Assembly: GCA_038852315.1 (NCBI GenBank)
Contig: JAWCKF010000025.1
Coordinates: forward strand, 1-28,610
Reading direction: 5' to 3'
Length of the DNA: 28,610 bases
Origin: COMBO-56-21 sp038852315
GTDB lineage: Archaea > Thermoplasmatota > Thermoplasmata > UBA10834
Made by a program: the position numbers and the translations under genes. Shown here one piece after another: positions 8,010-16,236 of the stretch. The notes beneath the pieces are model-generated. The model was not told the origin of the DNA. It worked only from the letters and a program-made list of their open reading frames with translations, and did not search any database. Each line of letters begins with the position of its first letter. Positions within the stretch are counted from its first letter, which is position 1.

Positions 8010-10910
8010 ATGGCTTTCAGACGACTCGCAGACTTCGTTGTCAGACGGTACGGTCTGATAATAGCGGCGTGGATCGTGGTCCTGTTCTACATCTTCCCTC
8101 TCACGCTGAGCGTGAACGACGTCGTCGTCTATCAGGAATCCGAAACAGGACTCGAGGACCTCGAGGCGATGGAGGCGCAGAGGGTTATCGATGAGAACTT
8201 CGCGGGCGTCATACCTCCGAGCACCATCATGATAGTCGTGCAGAACTCCAACGTGCTCTCACCCGAGGTCAGAAACTTCACATGGGAGCTGAACAGGCAG
8301 ATAACATCTGATTCGCTCCCAGGGGTGCAGAACGTCAGCTACCTGTACACGACCCTGCAGTACTACTACGCTGAGCTCGCCCTCCAGATAGTGAAGATCT
8401 TCGACCTGGTCAACCGGACTTCTCAGCTCGTGTACGGAGTTCCGCTCCAGCTGGCATACACCCATATGAGTATCCTCGCGAACTCCGGCTACACGCTTCC
8501 TGACGAGGTCGTCCAGCAGATGGTCCTCGACGGCCTGAACGCCAGCTTGGTCTCGTCGGGGGCGGACGAGAACACCATCGCGGCCACGATCGGATATGCG
8601 AACGCGTTCTATCCGATTTGGCTCCCATCGCACTCGCTCGACGTCGATGTGTTGACGCAGCTCATCCAAAGCGCATCGGCCACTTACTTCGGGCAGCTCG
8701 GAGGTGAACTCGGCACCTTTGCGGTCATGCTCGGTCAGCAGCTCAACGCATCTACATACGATTCGGTGCCCGCGCTGAGGGAATTCACGAAGGGCATGTT
8801 GGTCATTCAGACAGGCGTCAGGCCGGACTTCGTCGACGAAGTCTGGCTGCTCGGGCCAGCGCCGAGCTTCGCCCAGGCGTCCGAACTCGCAGCAACAACA
8901 ATACTTACTCGCGATTTCGACGAACTCCCCCTCATCCCCGATTTCATCGTGTCGCAGTTCGTGAACACCGGGACAGAGGCGGGTGGCGCTAACGACACGA
9001 TGCTCATAGTCCTCACACTATCCGTCGATGCTTCCTCAGAGGTCGCCTCTCAGCTAGTGAGGGACCTGAGGGCTATCGTTGCGGAGAACATCGAAGTCGC
9101 GGGCCCGGGGATCCAGGTATACGTGTCCGGCAACCCAGCCCTTAACCTGGACATCATGGACGCCGTCAAGCGCGATGTGAACAAGATAGACGTCGTCACC
9201 GTCACACTGGTCGTGCTGCTCGTCGGGCTGTTCTTCAGATCGGCGGTCACCCCATGGGTGCCGCTCATGACTGTCGGGATGGCGTACCTGACGAGTTCGG
9301 CGCTGGTGTACCTCATAGGCAAGTTCGTGCTTGAGATACACTACAGCGTGCTCACCATCATGCTCACAGTCATGCTTGGCGCCGGCACGGACTACTGCAT
9401 CTTCATAATGTCGAGGTACAGGGAGGAAAGGGTGCTCGGCAGGTCGAAGGAGGATGCTGTCCGAACGAGCCTGATTTGGGCTGGCGAGAGCATCGCGACC
9501 AGCGGGGCAACGGTGATGCTCGGGTTCGGGGTGCTGATGATCGGGAGCTACCCACTCGTCAGGTCGATGGGGATGGCGCTGGTCATCTCTGTCGGCATAG
9601 CCCTCATGTTCGCTCTGACAATGCTGCCGTCGCTCATCATGCTCGTCGGCGACAGGGTTTTCTGGCCGCACAAGGTCGATGCGGAGAAGCTCAGGATGGA
9701 GGAGAGGGCGCGGAGGGGAGGCGGATACTTCAAGAAGTCTGCGAACTTCGGACTGAGGCACAGCAAGGCGATAGTCCTCGCCGCTCTCGTGATAACCGTT
9801 CCCGCGGCGTACCTCGTGCTCAGCCTCGAGACGAGCTACGACTTCATAGCCGCCCTTCCGGATGCCGAGAGCAAGAGGGGATTGGACGCCATGGGCACGG
9901 GTTTCGGCAAGGGCAACATCATGCCGACTTATGTTGTCGTGACCTTCGACGAGCCCGTAATGTCGGACGATTTCCTCTCTCCCGATGTCGCCTCTCAGCT
10001 GGAGGCCTATTGCGAGCGCCTCCTGGGAGTGGACAACGTGAGGTCCGTCACGGGGCCTACGCGCCCATTTGGAGAGCCAGTGAACACCTCCTTCCTTGAG
10101 AACCTGTCTGCAGACGACCGCGCGAAGTACGACTACGCCATCGGCCGCGCGGTGGGTTCGGACGGTCGGACAGTCATGCTCACCGTCATCCTCCAGGACG
10201 AGCCGTTCACAACACGCTCCATTCACACGGTCGACAGGATACGCGATCTGGACAGCGACCGCTCTCTGTTCGGCGGAAGCGTGAGGGTCCTGGTCGGAGG
10301 CTCGACGGCATCGATGGCTGATGTCTCCAGGAGCGTCTCCAACGATTTCTTCACCATGAGGATAGTCGTGATAATCGGGATCTACTTCGTGCTGCTTCTG
10401 GTCCTGGGCTCGCTGATAATGCCCCTGAGGCTCATACTCACAGTCCTGCTCACAGTCTCGTGGACAATCGCAATGACCATGATCGTGTTCGAGTTCGCCA
10501 GCGGCGTGCCCGTCCTGTGGCTGATGCCGCTCATACTGTTCGTCGTCGCGATGGGCCTCGGCATGGACTATGACATATTCCTCACGACGCGGATCAGAGA
10601 GGAGGTATCCAAAGGCAAGACGGATGAGGAGGCCATCCTGACCGCCGTCGAGAGGACTGGTGGGATAATAACCGCCTGCGGCGTGATCATGGCCGGCGCG
10701 TTCGGCTCGATGATGCTGTCAAGCACTGCCCTGCTCAGGGAGTTCGGGTTCGGGCTCGCTTTCGCCATTGTCCTCGACGCGATGATAGTCAGGATATACC
10801 TCGTTCCCGCCATCATGCTGCTCTTGAAGAAGTGGAACTGGTATGCCCCAGGGAGGCTGCAGCGGACCAGGCGTGAGGAGAAGAGCCGCAAGCGGCCGCG
10901 AAAGGATTAA
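8010..10910 (+). CDS. RND-superfamily MMPL-type exporter/lipid transporter
   Basis: This 966-residue polytopic membrane protein has the duplicated layout of RND/MMPL transporters. An N-terminal helix (about residues 14-36) is followed by a large extracytoplasmic domain (about 37-390) and a helix bundle near 395-560. A second lead helix (about 590-610), a second external domain and a second bundle (about 770-940) repeat the pattern. Each bundle carries the expected acidic motif: GAGTDYCIFIMSRYREE near 460 and GLGMDYDIFLTTRIREE near 853. The aspartates in the DY pairs are the likely proton-relay residues. The cytoplasmic tail is strongly basic (RRTRREEKSRKRPRKD). Archaeal members are predicted exporters of lipids or hydrophobic compounds; the substrate cannot be read here. 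The next gene starts 33 bases downstream on the same strand and may share the transcript. Confidence 0.92.
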   Translation: MAFRRLADFVVRRYGLIIAAWIVVLFYIFPLTLSVNDVVVYQESETGLEDLEAMEAQRVIDENFAGVIPPSTIMIVVQNSNVLSPEVRNFTWELNRQITSDSLPGVQNVSYLYTTLQYYYAELALQIVKIFDLVNRTSQLVYGVPLQLAYTHMSILANSGYTLPDEVVQQMVLDGLNASLVSSGADENTIAATIGYANAFYPIWLPSHSLDVDVLTQLIQSASATYFGQLGGELGTFAVMLGQQLNASTYDSVPALREFTKGMLVIQTGVRPDFVDEVWLLGPAPSFAQASELAATTILTRDFDELPLIPDFIVSQFVNTGTEAGGANDTMLIVLTLSVDASSEVASQLVRDLRAIVAENIEVAGPGIQVYVSGNPALNLDIMDAVKRDVNKIDVVTVTLVVLLVGLFFRSAVTPWVPLMTVGMAYLTSSALVYLIGKFVLEIHYSVLTIMLTVMLGAGTDYCIFIMSRYREERVLGRSKEDAVRTSLIWAGESIATSGATVMLGFGVLMIGSYPLVRSMGMALVISVGIALMFALTMLPSLIMLVGDRVFWPHKVDAEKLRMEERARRGGGYFKKSANFGLRHSKAIVLAALVITVPAAYLVLSLETSYDFIAALPDAESKRGLDAMGTGFGKGNIMPTYVVVTFDEPVMSDDFLSPDVASQLEAYCERLLGVDNVRSVTGPTRPFGEPVNTSFLENLSADDRAKYDYAIGRAVGSDGRTVMLTVILQDEPFTTRSIHTVDRIRDLDSDRSLFGGSVRVLVGGSTASMADVSRSVSNDFFTMRIVVIIGIYFVLLLVLGSLIMPLRLILTVLLTVSWTIAMTMIVFEFASGVPVLWLMPLILFVVAMGLGMDYDIFLTTRIREEVSKGKTDEEAILTAVERTGGIITACGVIMAGAFGSMMLSSTALLREFGFGLAFAIVLDAMIVRIYLVPAIMLLLKKWNWYAPGRLQRTRREEKSRKRPRKD

Positions 10911-10943
10911 GATGGCGCTGACCGCATACCAGCGAATGGTAAC

Positions 10944-12773
10944 ATGAGGCCGATAGCCTTCCTTCTGGGGATTTCAGTTGTGCTCCCCGCGCTCCTGTTC
11001 TCTGCACCCGCGCCGGCCCAGGGAGAAGAGGGCGCGATGAGGGTCGTATCGAAGCTCACCATCACGAGTCTCGGCAGGCTCGAGGGGTCTGGCAGCGCAA
11101 CCATCGAGTTCACGGGCAACGAAGCGAAGAATCTCAGGCAAGCCGTTATCAACGCATTCGATTCGAACGGTGATATGGTCCTCGAGCCCTCAGAGGTTAG
11201 GCAGTTCCTGGGGGAGTTCTGCAAGGGGATGAACGGCAGGAACTACTGGGGGATAAACATAGAGAGTGAGACGAACTTCACGGCCATGACGGACCCTGAG
11301 CTTCTGAGGTGCACATCTGGCCTCGCGCACACGACGCTCGCGTCCGATGTCCCCGTCGCCTTCTCCGTCGACTTCGAGGGCACTGGCTCGGGGGTCGACA
11401 AGGTCATCGACCTGGCCCAGGGGGCTTACGAGGCTTTCGCGCTCGCGCTGGCGTTCGCACTTGACCACGTGGATTATGAGTACAACGGCACGGTGCAGGC
11501 CAGCATCAGGCTCATGACATACGGGTTCGGTACCCTCACATCGCCCAAGCTTCGCGATGGCAGGATTTCCGAGCTGAGGCTTCCTTGGGGCCAGGTGATC
11601 TGGTATTCCTTCTCAGGGCACATAGGTCCGACGGAGCCGGCTCTTGACAGGCTTTCCTACAGGGCCGTTTCCCTTGCAGATGGCCAGCTTATAGGGTTCG
11701 TAATCCTTCTCGTGGGGTCGCTGATCATAATGCGCACACCCGGAAAGCGCTTCGACAAGTACGAGAAGCTGCACCCGAGGAAGTTCAGGAAGTACGCCAA
11801 ACCCCTCGTGTCTGTCAAGCTCTCCGCCTACGGCCTTGTTGCCCTCGCCGCGCTGCTCTATCTGTTCCCATATGCCTTCGCCCTCTCGAACCCGAACTCA
11901 TTCCTGAGCGTGGCCTACCTGTTCGTGCTCGTCCCTGCGTTCGTCGTCGTGGAGCTCGTCTTCTCCAGGTACATGTACGACCGCGCGGCGATGGAGATTC
12001 CAGAGGAGCAGGTCATCGAGGTGAAGCAGGCAGTCGTTGCGCCCTCGGAGCAGGAGGGTGAGATGCTCTGCAAGGTCTGTTATCGGCCCATCGAGGCTGG
12101 TCTTGAGATGTACAGGTGCGCGTGCGGGGTGAACATGCACATGGACTGCGCTGTGAAGGAGCAGGTCTGCCCTCAGTGTGGCGCGCCGCTCGTGGAAACC
12201 AAGACGCGCTCTATACAGTGCAGGGCGTGCGGAGAGACGTTCCTCTACTCTGGCGAGGAGGACGCCTTCAGCATCCAGTGTACAGTCTGCGGAGCATTCC
12301 AGGAGGAGATCAAGGCTGGCAGGAACTATCTCATAGTGGATGACGACCCGAGGAACGCGTACATGATGATACGTGCGGTCGCCCTCTCAAACAGACCGGC
12401 CATGTGCATGACGACGTCTTTCCCCGGCAAGATCAGGTCCGACTACGACCTGACTGATGTCGTCGTGAAGTGGTTCTCAGACAGCACCACGGACATAGAC
12501 AACGTAAACCCCAAGGACCTCATGGGCGACGCCATGGAGACGCTCTCGACCTTCCTTGCCACCACCAAGAACGCGGGCGTGCTGATAGACGGGATCGAGA
12601 CGCTGATCGAGCTGAACGGCTTCGACAAGGTCCTGGAGTTCCTAGTCAAGGCGAACGACCTCGCGACCTTGCACGGTTCCACAGTGATACTCGCCCTCAA
12701 CAAGAAGCTGATACCGGGCGACCAGTTCAAGGCCATCAGCGAGGAGTTCGACGAGATCCACGACTACCAGTAG
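10944..12773 (+). CDS. Membrane protein with EF-hand-like loop, RING/PHD-like zinc module, zinc ribbon and C-terminal DUF835 domain
   Basis: The 609-residue protein begins with a signal peptide (IAFLLGISVVLPALLFSAPAPA). It continues into an external domain with a textbook calcium-loop sequence, DSNGDMVLEPSE at 73-84 (acidic or polar ligands at 1, 3, 5 and 12). Hydrophobic segments follow near 248-264, 293-312 and 318-342. The cytoplasmic part, from about 376, has eight spaced zinc ligands: CKVC, then CACGVNMHMDC, then CPQC. This order C-C-C-C-H-C-C-C is that of PHD/RING-CH treble clefs. A four-cysteine ribbon follows (CRACGETF to CTVCG). The last 160 residues (NYLIVDDDPRNAYMMI, then TKNAGVLIDGIETLIELNG) match DUF835, a domain common in Thermoplasmatota and Thermococcales. 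The role is unknown; the layout suggests a membrane sensor. It follows the MMPL gene closely. Confidence 0.8.
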   Translation: MRPIAFLLGISVVLPALLFSAPAPAQGEEGAMRVVSKLTITSLGRLEGSGSATIEFTGNEAKNLRQAVINAFDSNGDMVLEPSEVRQFLGEFCKGMNGRNYWGINIESETNFTAMTDPELLRCTSGLAHTTLASDVPVAFSVDFEGTGSGVDKVIDLAQGAYEAFALALAFALDHVDYEYNGTVQASIRLMTYGFGTLTSPKLRDGRISELRLPWGQVIWYSFSGHIGPTEPALDRLSYRAVSLADGQLIGFVILLVGSLIIMRTPGKRFDKYEKLHPRKFRKYAKPLVSVKLSAYGLVALAALLYLFPYAFALSNPNSFLSVAYLFVLVPAFVVVELVFSRYMYDRAAMEIPEEQVIEVKQAVVAPSEQEGEMLCKVCYRPIEAGLEMYRCACGVNMHMDCAVKEQVCPQCGAPLVETKTRSIQCRACGETFLYSGEEDAFSIQCTVCGAFQEEIKAGRNYLIVDDDPRNAYMMIRAVALSNRPAMCMTTSFPGKIRSDYDLTDVVVKWFSDSTTDIDNVNPKDLMGDAMETLSTFLATTKNAGVLIDGIETLIELNGFDKVLEFLVKANDLATLHGSTVILALNKKLIPGDQFKAISEEFDEIHDYQ

Positions 12774-13329
12774 AACGGCTCTTGCGGCCCGCCCAGCGCC
12801 TGTAGAGGTCGTTCTCGATGCCCAGCTCGTCCATCACCCTGCCCACGATGAAGTCTACGATCTCGTCCACAGTCCTGGGCATGGGATAGAAGGCCGGGCT
12901 GGCCGGCATAACCACCGCGCCGGCCGCCGAAAGTCGCTCCATGTTGGCCAGATGGATGGTCGAGATCGGCGTCTCGCGCGTGACTATCACCAGTCTTCTT
13001 CTCTCCTTCAGCGCGACGGACGCTACGCGCGTGATGAGGTTGTCGCATATCCCCACCGCGATCTTTGACATGGTGGACATGCTGCACGGCACCACCGCCA
13101 TCGAGTCGAACTTGACCGAGCCAGATGCCAGAGGTGAGAACAGGTCCGAGTTGTCGTAGGATTCGTCGGCGAGCGCGGCAATATCCTCTGCCGACATGCT
13201 CAGCTCCGCTTCGGCGATATCCGCGGCATCTTCAGACACTATCAGAGCTTTGTGGCACGTCAGCGCCCTCAGCAGTCTGACGCCGTAGATGACCCCCGAG
13301 GCGCCCGTTATGCCCACGACGACCTTCAC
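12736..13329 (-). CDS. ubiX: UbiX-type flavin prenyltransferase
   Basis: UbiX joins a dimethylallyl group to FMN to make the prenyl-FMN cofactor of UbiD decarboxylases. The N-terminus VVVGITGASGVIYGVRLL is the flavin-binding signature. VVPCSMSTMSKIAVGICDNLITR and RRLVIVTRETPISTIHLANM are the two other diagnostic blocks. I place the start at the GTG at 13329, giving 197 residues, the usual family size; the frame extends to a TTG with no family-like residues. The C-terminal tail after WAGRKSR is low in similarity and lies within a 38-base overlap with the end of the convergent DUF835 gene. No ubiD partner is visible in the window, so the acceptor decarboxylase must be encoded elsewhere. Confidence 0.93.
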   Translation of the reverse strand: MKVVVGITGASGVIYGVRLLRALTCHKALIVSEDAADIAEAELSMSAEDIAALADESYDNSDLFSPLASGSVKFDSMAVVPCSMSTMSKIAVGICDNLITRVASVALKERRRLVIVTRETPISTIHLANMERLSAAGAVVMPASPAFYPMPRTVDEIVDFIVGRVMDELGIENDLYRRWAGRKSRSTGSRGSRRTPR

Positions 13330-13438
13330 GATGGAGAGAAGGAAATGCCCGAACAAAAAGGCAACCCCGATGAGCGAAGAGGGGGTTCGAAGCGGCCCGC
13401 CAGTACGACCGACTGGCCCTCGCGCACCCCAGGAAGCA

Positions 13439-13446
13439 TTTAAATA
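13439..13446 (+). promoter_or_regulatory. TATA box of the eS19-PDCD5-eL39-eL31-aIF6 operon
   Basis: TTTAAATA is a strong archaeal TATA match that sets transcription start near 13469. That gives a leader of about 65 bases before the eS19 start, long enough to contain the small upstream reading frame at 13481-13525. Confidence 0.65.
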
Positions 13447-13480
13447 CGAGCTGCTTCTTATCCGCGACTTGCCATCCCAG

Positions 13481-13525
13481 ATGGCGGTCCTGCGAAGAGA
13501 TCTTCCGGACCCCGCAGTTGTCTGA
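13481..13525 (+). other. Possible 14-codon upstream ORF in the eS19 leader
   Basis: The leader contains ATG followed by 13 sense codons, reading MAVLRRDLPDPAVV. Its TGA at 13523-13525 overlaps the GAGGT ribosome binding site (13525-13529 region) of the eS19 gene. The ATG lies about 12 bases from the inferred transcript start and has no ribosome binding site of its own. It could be a leader peptide coupling translation to eS19, or chance. Nothing but its placement supports it. Confidence 0.3.
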
Positions 13526-13534
13526 GGTATTCAG

Positions 13535-13990
13535 ATGGCCACTGCATACGATGTGCCGGCAGACAGACTCATCCCCAGGCTAGCCCAGGAGCTGAAAAAG
13601 ATAGAGACGATAGTCCCTCCGGAATGGGCGTATGTGGTCAAGACGGGAAGGCACAGGGAGAAGAGCCCGGTTGCTGACGACTGGTGGCACACCAGGGCCG
13701 CTGCACTGTTGCGCAAGATATACATCGAGGGGCCTATCGGCAGCACGAGGTTGGCGGCCGCGTACGGCGGGAAGGCCGACCGAGGCTCGAAGCCGAACAG
13801 GGCGGTCAGGGGCTCACGCTCTATCGCCCGGGTCGCCCTCCAGCAGCTCGAGAAGAGCCAGCTAGTACAGAAGCAGAAGGACGGCGGAAGGGTCGTGTCC
13901 CCCAAGGGCAGGAAGCTGGTTGATTCTCTGGCCACACAGGTGCTTAAGGAGATGGCCGCGTCCAACCCCGAACTCACCAAGTACCTTTGA
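13535..13990 (+). CDS. rps19e: Ribosomal protein eS19
   Basis: This is the small-subunit protein eS19, shared by archaea and eukaryotes and needed for 30S/40S head maturation. The 151 residues include ATAYDVPADRLIPRLAQELK, PPEWAYVVKTGRHREKSP, the hallmark DDWWHTRAAALLRKIYIEGP and the basic stretch GGKADRGSKPNRAVRGSRSI. The protein ends in a winged-helix tail. Length and motif order are typical. It is the first gene of a five-gene translation operon and is preceded by GAGGT at an 8-base distance. Confidence 0.97.
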   Translation: MATAYDVPADRLIPRLAQELKKIETIVPPEWAYVVKTGRHREKSPVADDWWHTRAAALLRKIYIEGPIGSTRLAAAYGGKADRGSKPNRAVRGSRSIARVALQQLEKSQLVQKQKDGGRVVSPKGRKLVDSLATQVLKEMAASNPELTKYL

Positions 13991-14000
13991 GTGAGGCCAT

Positions 14001-14333
14001 ATGGCAGACGACGAAGAACTCGAGATCCTCAGGCAGAGGAAGCTGCAGGAGCTCCAGCTTAGGGCACAGCAGGAGGCTCTCGCACAGGAGCAGGCAAAGC
14101 GCATCGAGGCCGAGAGGCAGCTGCTGATGAGGCAGCTGCTGACGCCCGAGGCAAGGGAGCGGCTGGCGAACCTGCGAATGACGCGGCCGGACATAGTAGA
14201 GCTGGTCGAGAACCAGCTGATAATGCTGGTCCAGGCTGGCAGGATCACGCAGCAGATCGACGACTACACCCTCCGGCAGATACTCCGGAAAGTGGTGCCA
14301 CAGAAGAGGGAGATAAGGATCGAGAGGAGATGA
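14001..14333 (+). CDS. PDCD5-family DNA-binding protein (DUF122)
   Basis: This small basic, all-helical protein of 110 residues is homologous to eukaryotic programmed-cell-death protein 5. The charged coiled N-terminus (ELEILRQRKLQELQLRAQQE) leads into the conserved core LLTPEARERLANLRMTRPDI and VENQLIMLVQAGRITQQIDD. It closes with LRQILRKVVPQKREIRI. Archaeal homologues bind DNA in structural studies, and the gene regularly sits between eS19 and eL39, as here. Its exact role is unsettled. The ATG follows GAGTGAGG closely, and the gap from the eS19 stop is 10 bases. Confidence 0.94.
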   Translation: MADDEELEILRQRKLQELQLRAQQEALAQEQAKRIEAERQLLMRQLLTPEARERLANLRMTRPDIVELVENQLIMLVQAGRITQQIDDYTLRQILRKVVPQKREIRIERR

Positions 14334-14338
14334 CTCCG

Positions 14339-14494
14339 ATGGCCAAGCACAAACCGCACGCGAGAAAGCTCAGGCTGATGAAGGCCACCAAGAGCAACAG
14401 GAGAGTACCCGCTTGGGTCATGATGAGGACGAACAGGAGCTTCCTCAGGCATCCGAAGAGGCGCAACTGGAGGAGGACGAAGCTGAAGGTGTGA
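14339..14494 (+). CDS. rpl39e: Ribosomal protein eL39
   Basis: This very short, highly basic large-subunit protein lines the polypeptide exit tunnel. The 51 codons begin MAKHKPHARKLRLMKATKSN, continue RRVPAWVMMRTNRSFLRHPK and end RRNWRRTKLKV. This is the complete family pattern, including the conserved tryptophan in PAWV and the RRxWRR tail. The gene starts 5 bases after the PDCD5-family stop and ends 9 bases before eL31, inside the operon. It is easily missed by length cut-offs, but the match is unambiguous. Confidence 0.96.
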   Translation: MAKHKPHARKLRLMKATKSNRRVPAWVMMRTNRSFLRHPKRRNWRRTKLKV

Positions 14495-14503
14495 GGTATC
14501 AGC

Positions 14504-14800
14504 ATGGTCGAGGAGCTCGAGAGGATCTACACAGTGCCGCTCAAGGTCACCAGACAGGTGCCGAGGACTAAGCGTGCTCCCAGGGCGATCAAGGAGATCA
14601 AGGAGTTCGTGAGGAAGCATATGGCTGAGGAGATGCCCGACGAGGAGGAAGAAAAGGGCCAGAAGAAGGAAGTCTGGATAGACTACCGCCTCAATGAACT
14701 CATATGGTCCAGGGGCATCGAGAACCCGCCGAAGAAGGTCCGTGTAAAGGCGATAAGGTTCGAGGACGGCCTGATCGAGGTTTCTCTCCCCGAGGAGTGA
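14504..14800 (+). CDS. rpl31e: Ribosomal protein eL31
   Basis: This large-subunit protein sits near the exit-tunnel rim. It has 98 residues, slightly longer than many archaeal copies. ERIYTVPLKVTRQVPRTKRA and AIKEIKEFVRKHM are the conserved N-terminal half. WIDYRLNELIWSRGIENPPKK and VRVKAIRFEDGLIEV form the C-terminal half. A short acidic insertion (DEEEEKGQKK) separates the halves. The ATG follows GAGGT at an 8-base distance, directly after eL39. Confidence 0.96.
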   Translation: MVEELERIYTVPLKVTRQVPRTKRAPRAIKEIKEFVRKHMAEEMPDEEEEKGQKKEVWIDYRLNELIWSRGIENPPKKVRVKAIRFEDGLIEVSLPEE

Positions 14801-14822
14801 TCCCCACACGGAGAAGTCCCAG

Positions 14823-15482
14823 ATGCTCAAGCTCGGCGAGATAAACGGGAACCCCTACGTCGGCGTTTACTGCGCCGCGAGCGAGGACTACGCTGTCCTG
14901 CCCGAGGGCGTCGAGGCCAGAGTCGTCAGGGAGATCGAGCGGGTGTTGGGTGTTAGGGCGGTTGTGACTAACATCGCCGGCTCTATCGTCATAGGTTCTC
15001 TGTTGGCGATGAACAGCAACGGTGTGATTGTCACCAACTTCGCTGAGAAGAAGGAGCTCGAAAGGCTCCCGAGGGGGTTGCGGGTCGGCATCATGGAGGA
15101 GCGTCTCAACGCGGCAGGGAACAACATACTGGCGAACGACAACGCAGCCATCGTCCATCCCCGCGCGTCCGCCCACACGGTCAGGATGATAGAGGATGTC
15201 TTGGGCGTCGAGACGGTCAAGAGGAGCATCGCAGGGGTTGACACCGTAGGTTCCGCGTGCATCGTAACCTCAAAGGGCGTGCTGTGTCATCCGAGGACAT
15301 CGGCGGAGGAGCTGAGGGCATTGTCGGAACTCTTCAGGGTGCCCGCATCGGTCGGCACGCTCAACTACGGGACCCCGTACCTGGGCGCATGCGCTGTCGC
15401 GAACAGCAAGGGCGCCTACGTGGGTTCCCGTACTACGCCCATTGAGCTGGGGAGGCTGGAGGATGGCCTCCAGCTATTCTGA
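14823..15482 (+). CDS. eif6: Translation initiation factor aIF6
   Basis: aIF6 binds the large ribosomal subunit and stops early association with the small subunit. The 219 residues show the pentein-type internal repeats, each around 40 residues: NPYVGVYCAASEDYAVLP, LLAMNSNGVIVTNFAEKKEL, NILANDNAAIVHPRASAHTV, SACIVTSKGVLCHPRTSAEE and GACAVANSKGAYVGSRTTPI. Length matches the archaeal family. It closes the operon, 22 bases after eL31. In many archaea eL20 and prefoldin follow aIF6; here the next gene is on the other strand, so the operon stops. Confidence 0.96.
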   Translation: MLKLGEINGNPYVGVYCAASEDYAVLPEGVEARVVREIERVLGVRAVVTNIAGSIVIGSLLAMNSNGVIVTNFAEKKELERLPRGLRVGIMEERLNAAGNNILANDNAAIVHPRASAHTVRMIEDVLGVETVKRSIAGVDTVGSACIVTSKGVLCHPRTSAEELRALSELFRVPASVGTLNYGTPYLGACAVANSKGAYVGSRTTPIELGRLEDGLQLF

Positions 15483-15486
15483 GGGC

Positions 15487-16128
15487 TCAGATCGAGAACA
15501 CCCATATCTCAGTGCCGGTCTCCGGAAGGTCGTCCGAGGAGAAGTCGACCTCGTTCCCGACCTTCACTATGCTCGATGGGCTGAAGAGCTTCGTGAAACT
15601 CTGAAGCGGTTGAATCGAGAGCGTCATGCCCGGCAACCTGAAGTGCATGGGTACCGCGACCTTCGGGCGGATGCTCTCTATCACCGCCTTCGCCGCCTGG
15701 GGTCCGATTGTGAAGACATCGCCCACCGGGATGAACAGGAAGTCGACAGGCGCAATCCTCTCGACCGTAGCCTCATCGAGCGTGTGTCCGAGATCGCCCA
15801 GATGGCAGAACGTGGTGCCGTCCAACTCGAACTTGAAGATCGTAATCCTGCCCCGCTTCGCTCCTCCGTTCGTGTCGTGAGCGGCCGAGATGCCCTCGAC
15901 CCTGACGCCTCGCTCAACGGTCATCACTGGCTCCCTTATCACGGCTGAGTCCCGTCGGCTGACCAGCTGGGCGCAGTTATGGTCGAAGTGGTCGTGACTT
16001 ATGAGCACGACGTCCGCCTTCGCGTCAGGCGGTGCTATCCCGAGGGAGGCACCATCATGAGGGTCCGTGACAACTGTGACGCTGCCGCCAATCTCGAAGC
16101 AGGCATGCCCTTGCCACCGAATCCGCAA
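15487..16128 (-). CDS. Metallo-beta-lactamase-fold metal-dependent hydrolase (UPF0173-like)
   Basis: This 213-residue single-domain metallo-beta-lactamase-fold protein has the metal motif SHDHFDH (H45, H47, D49, H50). Further ligand candidates are the histidine in SAAHDT, the aspartate in HLGDLGH and the histidine in VPMHFR. The opening MRIRWQGHACFEIGG and the segment DFLFIPVGDVFTIGP are typical of the UPF0173/UlaG-like branch. The substrate is unknown. The best start is a TTG at 16128 with GGGGAGCGG about 5-13 bases before it; no ATG fits. A TTAAGTA element near 16163 may be its promoter. It is convergent with aIF6, with 4 bases between the stops. Confidence 0.88.
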   Translation of the reverse strand: MRIRWQGHACFEIGGSVTVVTDPHDGASLGIAPPDAKADVVLISHDHFDHNCAQLVSRRDSAVIREPVMTVERGVRVEGISAAHDTNGGAKRGRITIFKFELDGTTFCHLGDLGHTLDEATVERIAPVDFLFIPVGDVFTIGPQAAKAVIESIRPKVAVPMHFRLPGMTLSIQPLQSFTKLFSPSSIVKVGNEVDFSSDDLPETGTEIWVFSI

Positions 16129-16202
16129 AGTACCGCTCCCCGGATCGTAAAGTAATCCGGTACGGCGTACTTAACTGAGACGGTCGGCGGCGGATAGAAC
16201 GA

Positions 16203-16207
16203 AAAAG
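16203..16207 (-). terminator. T-tract, possible terminator of the zinc-ribbon gene
   Basis: On the minus strand a run of five T lies about 30 bases after the stop of the zinc-ribbon gene. Archaeal terminators are often simple T-runs. The run is short, so confidence is low. Confidence 0.25.
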
Positions 16208-16236
16208 TTGTCGCGCAGAAATGGGCGAGGCCTTTC

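Noticed and set aside
9054..10226. Long minus-strand open frame inside the MMPL gene
   Set aside because: It reads as His/Arg/Asp-rich noise antisense to clear transmembrane helices and RND motifs.
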